A stretch of DNA of 64,000 nt from Paracoccus seriniphilus (lineage in GTDB: Bacteria; Pseudomonadota; Alphaproteobacteria; Rhodobacterales; Rhodobacteraceae): assembly GCF_028553745.1 (NCBI RefSeq), contig NZ_CP067131.1:248001-312000 (forward strand), written 5' to 3'. Below are positions 1 through 7,470 of this stretch, one piece after another; positions within the stretch are counted from its first letter, which is position 1, and each line of letters starts with the position of its first letter. Under the pieces are notes generated by a model that saw only the letters and a program-made list of their open reading frames with translations, had not been told where the DNA came from and made no database searches. The position numbers were made by a program, and so were the translations under genes.

Positions 1-363
1 GCCGGTGACCTACGCCGATTTCGGCATCATCGGCAGTTCCTGAAGTTCTGCGGCATGGATCTTGCCACCGTGCAGTCCGGCATGTTTCGCGGGCAGAGCC
101 GGATCTCGAAGTACGGCAATGCCCGGCTGCGCCGCACGCTATGGATGGCCGGCCAGACGGCGGTCCAGACAAAGACCAACAGCTTTCGGGACAAGTTCGA
201 ACGCTACATCTCGAAAGACCGACACAACGCTCATCTGCGCCGCAAGGCCTACACCGCGATCGCGGCCAAGATGGCGCGCACCGTACACGCTGTGGTCAAT
301 CACGGCGAACCCTATCGCCCCTTCTTCGAGGGGGTGAGCCCAGGCGGAAGGACCTCTCTCTGA
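1..363 (+). mobile_element. IS110-family transposase, C-terminal part (cut by window start)
   Basis: The reading frame is open from base 1 and ends at 363, so only the C-terminal ~120 residues are visible. The stretch around RFRHHRQFLKFCGMDL and FRGQSRISKYGNARLRR resembles the C-terminal domain of IS116/IS110/IS902 transposases, which use a DEDD-type N-terminal catalytic domain (here beyond the edge) and a serine in the C-terminal domain. The element reads toward a truncated TonB receptor on the other strand. Its right end probably lies near base 600, where the receptor reading frame stops resembling its family. IS110 elements usually lack long terminal inverted repeats, and none is obvious here. 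Confidence 0.85.
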
Positions 364-599
364 CTGAGCCGTGGAGGCAGTCAATCTGACCTCGTAGATA
401 ATGTTCGGGCCTTCTGCTTGGGATTTGGGATCTCGTATTAAGGACGGTGAGGGCCGCCAGCGCGCGTACCCTGTGTTTGCTATGGATGAGATCATTTCTT
501 GACGGCAGAGCCCGTCTGGGCAACCTTATCAGGGTATCCGGACAGCCGGATGCCACACGACCTGCTGACCTAAGCAGCCAGATTTTCCTGACATAGGAC
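364..599 (+). mobile_element. Non-coding 3' end of the IS110-type element
   Basis: This stretch lies between the transposase stop and the point where receptor coding sequence begins. No gene is credible in it. The junction at about 599/600 is inferred from the receptor protein: reading leftward on the minus strand, family-like sequence (QIGAFVQGRFEFDN) changes to an unrelated nine-residue tail ending in a stop at 570. The exact element end and any target duplication cannot be fixed without the other half of the receptor or an empty site. Confidence 0.55.
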
Positions 600-1769
600 G
601 TTGTCGAACTCGAAACGCCCCTGAACGAACGCCCCGATCTGCTGGGTTTCCATGTTGCGCACGCCGGGTTCGAGATCACCGTAATTGTCAATCCGATAAT
701 CAGTGCTGTTGAAATCGACCCCGGCCGTGACGGTGCCCGCCCCCAGCGTAAAGGTGTTCTTCATCGAGCCACCGAAGACATCGGTTTGCAGGTCCATGTC
801 GCCATTGATCGCGCGGCCGCTTGCGACGGTTGCATAGTTGGGACGCCAGTATTCATTGCGGCTGAGATACAGCGCAACCTCGGGATCCCACATGTCCGTG
901 GGCGAGACCTCGGTATATTTCAGGCTCAGCGTATTGCTGGTCACCTTGAGCGGATAGACATCCGTGGCATGGCCCAGATCCATGTTCATCTTGATGACAC
1001 GATCAGCGTCATCCTTGTTGTAGTCATAGGCAAGTTCGATCCGGTGGCCTTCGAATTCATAGCCAAACTTGCTTATGACGCCCTGGGTGGCCGGGGCCGT
1101 GCCGGGCATGGTGTAACCATCGCCGGTTTCGTAATCGTCACCATCGGCTGCATGAAGCATGACAAACCAGTCGAAGCCGTCATAGACGCCATAGCCCGCC
1201 AGACTGGCCGAAACGCCGCGCCCATTGCTTCCATAGGACAGGCCGACCCGGCCACCCTGCGTCTGGCCATCGGTCAACAGATCGCGCGCGCCGACCGTTT
1301 CATAGCGCACCGCACCCGCCGCAGCACCAAAACCGGCATCGGCCGCAGCAGCACCCGCTTCGACCTCGACCGATTTCAGGAAGGCCGGATCGATCACATT
1401 CGAGCCGGTATGGTGCCAGCTGGTAACGCCCTGGGGCACGCCATCAACCGTCACGGCAAGATTGGATTGTTCCATCCCGAAGACATGGATGCGCTTGGAC
1501 GGCCCGGCACCACCGGAGACGGTGATCGCGGAATCCCGGGCAAAGAGTTCGGAAACATCCGCTGGCTGCATGTTCTCGATATCCTCGGATGACACGATGA
1601 CGCCGCCGGTTGCCTCGACATTTTCCTGCCCTTGCGCAACCAGGGTAATCGGATCAAGCGCAATGGTACCCGGCACTTGCGAGATCTGTGTCTCCTGCGC
1701 CAGAAGCGCGGTCGTCATGGCCATCAGCGAAACCCCGGCCAAGGGCATCACGCGTCGTAGCGTCATCAT
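570..1769 (-). pseudogene. TonB-dependent outer-membrane receptor, truncated by IS110-type insertion
   Basis: 399 residues from an ATG at 1769 (a GTG two codons earlier is also possible). The N-terminus has a signal peptide, then a plug domain (about residues 45-170) containing SEDIENMQPADVSELFA, a typical plug pattern, then the first beta-barrel strands. Intact siderophore receptors are about 650-750 residues, so roughly the last 300 are missing. The frame runs past FVQGRFEFDN into sequence from the neighbouring insertion element and stops at 570. Its place beside catecholate siderophore genes suggests it was the ferric-siderophore receptor (inference). The rest of the barrel may lie beyond the left window edge, past the element. 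As it stands the product cannot form a complete barrel. Confidence 0.8.
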
Positions 1770-1888
1770 GGTCACTCACTTTATTGTGTCGATACCGTTT
1801 CCCTAGGCAGCACCCCTCATAATTCCAACAATTTCACTTGGGTATTTACGCGAAGAAGAAGAATCTGTTGCAGGAATATCGCAGTAAA

Positions 1889-2569
1889 CTAGTCGGGAAT
1901 ATCTGCAGTGGCCAATGTCGTCACGCCAAGTGGCGCGTGATGCCACCAGACCATCCGCTCTCCGGCCGGCCCGGACAGCCTGAGACGCTGATCCTCGCAT
2001 GCCATGACGCGGTAATCCTTCATAAGGGTGCCGCATTGCCACTCTGCAGGCAGGGATTTGAAGGCTGCCTCCTTCGCGGAAAACACGAGAGTAAGATAGC
2101 TTTCCCATGAAAGATGGGTCGGGCGCATGGCCTCATCCTGCGGGGAGAGGATATGGCCGGCCAGCAATCGGGCCGTGGCGCTGTTCAGAGAGGTTTCGCA
2201 ATCAACGCCAATCCTGCGGCCACAATCCGAGGCCACGGCGATGGCGCGGCGTCGATCATGGCTGATCGAGCCAAGGATTCCTGTGGGCCAACGGGCATGT
2301 ATTTCACGCAGCCCGGAATGATCTGCAACACCCAGGCTGTTCAAAGCGTGCATCGCACATATCCTGCCTGCCAACCAGTCCCGCCGCCGCCGCCGGCCTG
2401 CGCCCTTCAATTCCGGGGAAAGATCGACCTGCAGATCCTTCTCCTCCCGTGACTGCAACAGCAAATGATCATCGAGATCCGTGTCGCTAAGATCATCGTA
2501 AATCAGTTCTGCCCATGTGATTTCCGCGACAGGAAATGGGGCGCCGGTCCTTATGCTGGCAATTCGCAT
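1889..2569 (-). CDS. entD: 4'-phosphopantetheinyl transferase, EntD/Sfp type
   Basis: 226 residues. The enzyme transfers phosphopantetheine from CoA to a carrier-protein serine. Family motifs are all present: WPTGILGSISHD (about 94-105), the metal-binding GVDCE (121-125, Asp123 and Glu125) and FSAKEAAFK (163-171, Glu167 and Lys171). The ATG at 2569 has AAGGAC just upstream. It sits between the truncated receptor (same strand, 120 bp gap) and the divergent isochorismate synthase gene. Its likely substrate is the stand-alone aryl carrier protein at 5443-5685. EntD-like proteins usually serve catecholate siderophore synthesis, which fits the neighbourhood. Confidence 0.9.
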   Translation of the reverse strand: MRIASIRTGAPFPVAEITWAELIYDDLSDTDLDDHLLLQSREEKDLQVDLSPELKGAGRRRRRDWLAGRICAMHALNSLGVADHSGLREIHARWPTGILGSISHDRRRAIAVASDCGRRIGVDCETSLNSATARLLAGHILSPQDEAMRPTHLSWESYLTLVFSAKEAAFKSLPAEWQCGTLMKDYRVMACEDQRLRLSGPAGERMVWWHHAPLGVTTLATADIPD

Positions 2570-2824
2570 GTCCTTGGGTCCCGTCAGTGTCGTGAAAAGA
2601 AATCGTGATGGGCAATTCTATATCTGACTTTTTTAGTTGACTATAGCGCGGGTTGAATACAAGTTCCGCCGCAAGTCGCAGTTCCCTCTGTGGCCCGGGT
2701 TGCCTGGCTTGTCTTGCGACGGCCTGCAACCCTCTCTGAAATTTCGCTGCGCGGCCTGCGCGGCTTCCGGATCGCCAGTCCGGCGCAACAACCAGATGCG
2801 AAGGTCAAGCTGAAGGGCTTTTCG
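2570..2824. promoter_or_regulatory. Divergent promoter region of entD and entC with AT-rich palindrome
   Basis: 255 bp between two siderophore genes read in opposite directions. At 2632-2645 (TTTAGTTGACTATA) there is an imperfect palindrome with arms TTTAGT and ACTATA, five of six positions paired, in an otherwise GC-rich context. It is a candidate iron-responsive operator, but I cannot assign it to Fur, RirA, Irr or IscR. A TTGACT at 2637-2642 could be a -35 element for entC, but no convincing -10 follows at normal spacing. An upstream in-frame start for entC at 2690 exists but lacks a ribosome site and gives non-conserved N-terminal sequence. Confidence 0.4.
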
Positions 2825-4000
2825 ATGAATTTCTCGCTGTTCGATGGTCGTGGATCCACTGTGGCCGCAGACGCCGGTCATTTCGCGTTCAGCGGCCCGT
2901 CCGGTCATATACGTGCGACAGGCGCCCCGGTCGCGATTGCACGGGGCAGCATTGATTCGCTGGAGACGAGGCTGGAAGGGGCCTTTGCCGATTGCGGTCC
3001 CGAAGCGATCATTGGCGGCGCCATGCCCTTTCATCGGCAGGATCACGACTATTTGTGGCTGTCGCCGCGCTGTACGGGTGTGTTCCAGACGGTAGAGCGT
3101 AGCCCGGCCGAAGCGGTCGCGGATCACGCCCGCGCCGATCCGCCTGTCGAGATTTATACCAATGCGGTGATCACAGCCCTGCGCCAGATGGAGCGAGAGC
3201 GCGATCTGCCCGAGGGATTGAAGAAAATCGTGCTTGCGCGTTCACTGAAGGTGCGCACTCAGGACCCGATTTCGCTGGACGGGCTGATGGCACGTCTGGC
3301 GGATGATCCCACGACCACCGCATTTCGGGTTGCCCTGCCCGATCCCGGGAATCGCCCTCGTGCCTTGATCGGCGCCTCGCCGGAACTGTTGCTGGAGAAG
3401 CGGGGGAACCACATCTGCTCTTACCCGCTGGCGGGTTCGGCACGCCGTTTGCCGGACACGGTCGAGGATGCCGATGCCTGTGCCCGCCTTGCAAGCTCGG
3501 AGAAGGATCGGCGTGAACATGCCATCGTTGTCGAATATATTCTGGATACGCTGGCACCATTTTGCGATCAGCTTGCCTGTCCGGACGGGACGCGGCTGAC
3601 CTGCACGCGCAGCATGTGGCATCTGGGCACGCGCATCACCGGCCAGGTCAAGGACCGGGACATGCCGGCAGCCCTGCTGGCTGCACATCTGCACCCGACA
3701 CCTGCCGTCTGCGGATCGCCGCGCGACCGTGCCGATGAATTGATCCGGCATCTGGAGCCGGTGCCGCGCGGCTTTTACGCGGGAGCCGTGGGCTGGAGCG
3801 CGAAGAATGGCGACGGGGCCTGGCATGTCGCCATACGTTGCGCCGATATCTGCGGTTGCGACGCCCGGCTGTTTGCGGGCGCCGGCATTATCCCCGGATC
3901 CGACCCAATGGCCGAAGCCGTTGAAACCGGCAGCAAGTTCGCGGCACTCTTGCGGGCTCTTGGCATGCCTGCCAGCGCGGCTCTGGCCGGACTGGAATGA
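2825..4000 (+). CDS. entC: Isochorismate synthase (EntC/DhbC)
   Basis: 391 residues. It converts chorismate to isochorismate, the first step toward 2,3-dihydroxybenzoate. Seen motifs: KIVLAR with the probable catalytic Lys134, GASPELL with Glu187, the conserved YPLAGSARR (200-208), HLGTRITG (266-273), LHPTPAVCG (289-297) and GFYAGAVGW (316-324). The C-terminal AGAGIIPGSDP and the following Glu-rich segment bind Mg-chorismate in the family. I chose the ATG at 2825 because GAAGGGC precedes it and the family's N-terminus aligns there. The gene overlaps the frame of the isochorismatase gene only by its last bases and is probably cotranscribed with it and entA. Confidence 0.93.
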   Translation: MNFSLFDGRGSTVAADAGHFAFSGPSGHIRATGAPVAIARGSIDSLETRLEGAFADCGPEAIIGGAMPFHRQDHDYLWLSPRCTGVFQTVERSPAEAVADHARADPPVEIYTNAVITALRQMERERDLPEGLKKIVLARSLKVRTQDPISLDGLMARLADDPTTTAFRVALPDPGNRPRALIGASPELLLEKRGNHICSYPLAGSARRLPDTVEDADACARLASSEKDRREHAIVVEYILDTLAPFCDQLACPDGTRLTCTRSMWHLGTRITGQVKDRDMPAALLAAHLHPTPAVCGSPRDRADELIRHLEPVPRGFYAGAVGWSAKNGDGAWHVAIRCADICGCDARLFAGAGIIPGSDPMAEAVETGSKFAALLRALGMPASAALAGLE

Positions 4001-4020
4001 TACGAACCCAAGGACACAAC

Positions 4021-4665
4021 ATGGCTCTGCCCGGTATTCCATCCTATACTCCACCATCAGAAAATCTGCCGGAAGCCCGCGCAAACTGGGAATTGCACCC
4101 GACCCGCGCGGCGCTGTTGGTCCATGACATGCAACGGTATTTCTGCCGTCCTTTCCCGCAGGAAGGCGCGCCACTGGACACGGTCGTGCGCAATATCGCA
4201 CGCCTGATTTCCGCCGCGCGCGGGGCAGATATTCCGGTCTTCTACACGGCCCAGAAGGGCAATCAGTTCGGGCCCGACCGTGGCTTGCAGGCAGATCTGT
4301 GGGGCCCCGGCATGCAGGCCATCCCTGAACATGAAGAGATCCTGCCCGAACTGGCCCCGCATCACCGGGATATCGTGCTGGTCAAACATCGCTATAGCGC
4401 CTTTCAGCGGTCAAATCTGGAAAGCCTGATGCGGGCCCGGGGACGTGATCAGCTGATCGTGACCGGTATCTATGCCCATATCGGTTGCCTCTGCACCGCT
4501 GCCGAGGCCTTTCAGCGGGACATCCAGCCTTTCGCGATTGCCGATGCGCAGGCAGATTTCGACGAAGCGCGCCACAATATGGCCATGGGCTGGGTGGCCT
4601 CTTGCTGTGGTGGCGTCCTGTCGACGCAAACGGCCCTGAACCGGATGGAGGCGACATGCAACTGA
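4021..4665 (+). CDS. entB: Isochorismatase without carrier domain (EntB N-terminal type)
   Basis: 214 residues. It hydrolyses isochorismate to 2,3-dihydro-2,3-dihydroxybenzoate and pyruvate. Family signatures are LLVHDMQRYF (33-41, Asp36), VLVKHRYSAF (catalytic Lys) and TGIYAHIGCLCTA, where Gly replaces the nicotinamidase nucleophile as in true isochorismatases. The start MALPGIPSY matches EntB N-termini and is preceded by AAGGA. E. coli EntB (about 285 residues) carries a C-terminal aryl carrier domain. Here the protein stops right after the hydrolase fold, and the carrier is a separate gene at 5443-5685. The stop overlaps the entA start by 10 bases. Confidence 0.92.
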   Translation: MALPGIPSYTPPSENLPEARANWELHPTRAALLVHDMQRYFCRPFPQEGAPLDTVVRNIARLISAARGADIPVFYTAQKGNQFGPDRGLQADLWGPGMQAIPEHEEILPELAPHHRDIVLVKHRYSAFQRSNLESLMRARGRDQLIVTGIYAHIGCLCTAAEAFQRDIQPFAIADAQADFDEARHNMAMGWVASCCGGVLSTQTALNRMEATCN

Positions 4666-5423
4666 CAGGATTCGAAGGACAGACCGCCCTTGTGACCGGA
4701 GCCGCAGGGGGCATCGGGCTGGCCATGGTCAGCCTGCTGCGTCAGTCGGGAGCCAATGTCCTTGCCACGGACATGCCACGCATGCTGGAGGGAAAATCCG
4801 ACGAACCCGGACTGATCTGGAAGCCATTGGATGTCCGCGACGAAAACGCGGTGGAACCTGCCTTCGAGGCCGCCGCTGCGGCATTCGGCCCGGTCAGCCT
4901 GGTCGCCCATGCAGCCGGCGTGCTGGCAAACAAGCCAATCCTTGAAACCAGTGCCGACGAATGGGCGCGCGTCACCCAGATCAACGCCGGTGGCACCTTT
5001 CATGTCCTGCGCGCGGCGGGTCGCCACATGGCGCCCCGGCGCAAGGGGGCGATCGTCGTGATCGGATCGAACGCGGGGGGGATTCCGCGCCAGGACATGG
5101 CCAGCTATGCCGCCTCCAAGGCGGCGGCGGCGATGTTGACGCGCTGTGCGGGTCTGGAATTCGCCCAGTTCGGCCTGCGCTGCAATCTGGTGGCACCAGG
5201 ATCGACCCTGACTCCGATGCAGACCGGCATGTGGGCAGATGATCGCGGTGCCGAACGTGTCATTGCGGGCGATCTGGCCACGCATCGCACCGGGATTCCT
5301 CTTGGCAAGCTGGCAACGCCAGAGGATATCGCTCAGGCGGCCATGTTCCTGCTGTCGGAACAGGCCGGCCATATCACCATGGCCGACCTCTATGTGGATG
5401 GAGGAGCGACGCTGCGGGCATGA
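4656..5423 (+). CDS. entA: 2,3-dihydro-2,3-dihydroxybenzoate dehydrogenase (EntA)
   Basis: 255-residue short-chain dehydrogenase that oxidises dihydro-DHB to 2,3-dihydroxybenzoate using NAD. It has TGAAGGIG near residue 15 (cofactor glycine loop), an HAAGV segment in place of NNAG, and the catalytic YAASK with an upstream Ser in VIGSNAG. The ATG at 4656 has GGAGG six bases upstream and overlaps the isochorismatase stop, as in translationally coupled ent operons. The assignment rests on family and on position directly after entC and the isochorismatase gene; the SDR fold alone would not fix the substrate. Confidence 0.9.
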   Translation: MQLTGFEGQTALVTGAAGGIGLAMVSLLRQSGANVLATDMPRMLEGKSDEPGLIWKPLDVRDENAVEPAFEAAAAAFGPVSLVAHAAGVLANKPILETSADEWARVTQINAGGTFHVLRAAGRHMAPRRKGAIVVIGSNAGGIPRQDMASYAASKAAAAMLTRCAGLEFAQFGLRCNLVAPGSTLTPMQTGMWADDRGAERVIAGDLATHRTGIPLGKLATPEDIAQAAMFLLSEQAGHITMADLYVDGGATLRA

Positions 5424-5442
5424 GCCGCAGTTGTCATCAGGC

Positions 5443-5685
5443 CTACAGCCGGGATTCGATCAGCGCCCACCAGGCATCAATCGACGGATTGGCCGCCAAT
5501 TCGTCGAAGCCAATCCTGACGCCGCGCTGTTCAAGTTCGGCGATCAGTTTCATGACGCTGACGGAATCGAGACCATACATCATCAGGTTCTCGTCCGGCA
5601 GGATCTCTTCCTCATCCTCGATCATTTCGGCAACCTTGCCGGCAAGCCATTCCCGATCAGGCGCATTGGGGAACATGTCGTTCAT
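5443..5685 (-). CDS. Stand-alone aryl carrier protein
   Basis: 80 residues, the size of a single carrier domain. The motif GLDSVSVMKL contains Ser41, the expected phosphopantetheine site, and the helix pattern around it matches EntB/VibB carrier domains. AAGGATC precedes the ATG. It follows entE on the minus strand with a 13-base gap, so loader and carrier should be cotranscribed. It is convergent with entA, with 19 bases between. Role: covalent carrier of 2,3-dihydroxybenzoate between EntE and the condensation enzyme at 7471-8814. It replaces the carrier domain missing from the isochorismatase. Confidence 0.88.
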   Translation of the reverse strand: MNDMFPNAPDREWLAGKVAEMIEDEEEILPDENLMMYGLDSVSVMKLIAELEQRGVRIGFDELAANPSIDAWWALIESRL

Positions 5686-5698
5686 TTCTTGATCCTTC

Positions 5699-7303
5699 CT
5701 AAACAGGTGCCGTTTCCAGACTGATCCGCAACTGGCGTTTGTCGGTCTTGCCCACCGCTGTCAGCGGCAGATGTTCCACGAAACGGAAGCGATCGGGCAG
5801 CTTGTAATCGGCGATTCCCATGCTGATCAGATGGCGGCGCAATTCCGAGGCTCGCATTTCTCGACGTGCCACGATGAAGGCACAGCTTTTCTCGCCCAGA
5901 GCCTCATCGGCAAAGCCGACAAGCGCGGCCTGCACAACCTCGGGGTGGCGCATCAGCAGATGTTCGATTTCTTCGGATGCGATCTTCTCTCCGCCGCGAT
6001 TGATCTGATCCTTCAGCCTGCCGACGACGCGCAGATTGCCACGCGGACCGCGCAGGACCAGATCACCACTGTAATAGAAGCCTTCGGCATCGAATGCGCG
6101 ACGGTTCTGTTCGGGGGCCTTGTAATAGCCGCGGAATGTATAGGGGCCGCGCACCGCCAGCTGTCCGGGCATACCGTCGGGCACCGGGTTGCCATTCTCA
6201 TCGAGGATCCTGACCTCGTCGTCGGGGCTGATCGGACGGCCCTGCGTGGTGAAGACGACCTCATCAGGATCGTCCAGCCGGGTATAATTGACCAGACCTT
6301 CGGCCATGCCGAACACCTGCTGCAGGCGACAGCCCAACACCTCTGGCACCTGGCGGGCCAGCGATTCCGCGAAACTGGCACCGCCGACAAGCAGATGCTC
6401 CAGCGGGCGCGGAGCACCCTGCGCGCTGGCCGCCTGCACCCAAAGGGCGACGGCGGCCGGAACCAGTCCCGTCATGGTGACGCCATGGCGCGCGATCAGA
6501 TCAAAGCAGGCGCGCGGTTCGGGGCCTGGGGCCATGACGACCGTGCCGCCGGCATGAAAGACACCAAGCGCACCGGGCGAACTCATCAGGAAGTTATGGG
6601 GCGCGGGCAAGGCGACCAGAAAGCGGGTCGCCTCGGACACGCCGCAGATATCGTTGCTGGCGCGCACACTGTAATCATAGTCATCATGGGTGCGCGGGAT
6701 CAGCTTGGGCGTGCCGGTACTGCCGCCCGACAGCTGAAAGAAAGCGACCTCGTCAGAGGCCGAGGGGCTGGCAGATCCGGGCAACAGGCTGTCTTGCGTG
6801 GTCCAGCTTGTCAGGTCATGCGCGGGATTGTCGTCCCCCAGCATCAGGATTTCCTCGATCCCGCCCAGCAGGGTCAGTTTGCGCAGAAAGGCGTCGTCTC
6901 CGAACAGGGGATGGCCGCGATCCGCAACAAGCAGCCGGGGGCGGATCTGCTCGGCATAAGAGGACAATTCGACCTGCCGATGGCTGTACAGCGCATTGAC
7001 CGGAGCCACGCCGATCTTCATCAGTGCCATGAAGGTGATATAGAATTCGGCGCTGTTGGGCAACTGGACCAGGGCCGTATCACCCTGCCCCAGGCCGACA
7101 TTGGCCAGTCGCGCCGCCAGATTGGTCGCCGCGCGGTCGAATGCGCTATAGGTGATCTGGCGGTTGCCACAGATGATTGCCACAGCCTCGGGACGCAACC
7201 GGGCCTGCCGTTCCACAGCCGCGCAAAGAGGTTTCCCGGCCCAATAGCCCCGCTGCCGGTATAGATCCGCCAATTCTTTGGGCCATTTCGTAAATTCTAT
7301 CAT
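5699..7303 (-). CDS. entE: 2,3-dihydroxybenzoate-AMP ligase (EntE/DhbE)
   Basis: 534 residues, the usual family length. It adenylates 2,3-dihydroxybenzoate and loads it on the carrier thiol. Motifs: ATP loop LSGGSTGTPK (191-200), APHNFLMSSPG (from about 234) with Asn237 at the position that recognises the aryl acid in EntE/DhbE, the GRLKDQINRGGEKI hinge, and the C-terminal catalytic Lys in TAVGKTDKRQL. The gene precedes the stand-alone carrier and diverges from the condensation gene. The start codon has only a weak ribosome site, but it gives the family N-terminus with a WP motif (FTKWP). Confidence 0.94.
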   Translation of the reverse strand: MIEFTKWPKELADLYRQRGYWAGKPLCAAVERQARLRPEAVAIICGNRQITYSAFDRAATNLAARLANVGLGQGDTALVQLPNSAEFYITFMALMKIGVAPVNALYSHRQVELSSYAEQIRPRLLVADRGHPLFGDDAFLRKLTLLGGIEEILMLGDDNPAHDLTSWTTQDSLLPGSASPSASDEVAFFQLSGGSTGTPKLIPRTHDDYDYSVRASNDICGVSEATRFLVALPAPHNFLMSSPGALGVFHAGGTVVMAPGPEPRACFDLIARHGVTMTGLVPAAVALWVQAASAQGAPRPLEHLLVGGASFAESLARQVPEVLGCRLQQVFGMAEGLVNYTRLDDPDEVVFTTQGRPISPDDEVRILDENGNPVPDGMPGQLAVRGPYTFRGYYKAPEQNRRAFDAEGFYYSGDLVLRGPRGNLRVVGRLKDQINRGGEKIASEEIEHLLMRHPEVVQAALVGFADEALGEKSCAFIVARREMRASELRRHLISMGIADYKLPDRFRFVEHLPLTAVGKTDKRQLRISLETAPV

Positions 7304-7470
7304 CTTCGCAAGACCTTGTCCGATTCATTGCCCATGCGCCGCCCTGTGCGAGGCGACGAGCAGGCACCGTGGCATTGACGGCAGGGGATTCTTAAGTATT
7401 TTTGTCGGAAATTGTCAATCCGGTCGCGTAGCCCTGAATGCCAGGCCCCCCAATCCGCAAGGCACAGCAT
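7304..7470. promoter_or_regulatory. Divergent promoter region between entE and the condensation gene
   Basis: 167 bp. Reading right, TTGACG at 7375-7380 and TATTTT at 7397-7402 are separated by 16 bases, a reasonable sigma-70-type promoter for the condensation gene. The flanking sequence (TTCTTAAGTATTTTTG) is much more AT-rich than the surroundings, as expected for an iron-regulated promoter, but I see no clear operator palindrome. Confidence 0.4.

Noticed and set aside
786..1592. 268-residue open frame opposite the truncated receptor
   Set aside because: Mirror of the coding strand in GC-rich DNA, no recognisable domain, no ribosome site; the receptor on the other strand has clear signal-peptide and plug motifs.
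5771..7264. 497-residue open frame antisense to entE
   Set aside because: Composition (His/Gln/Arg-rich) is typical of an antisense shadow; entE has full catalytic motifs.
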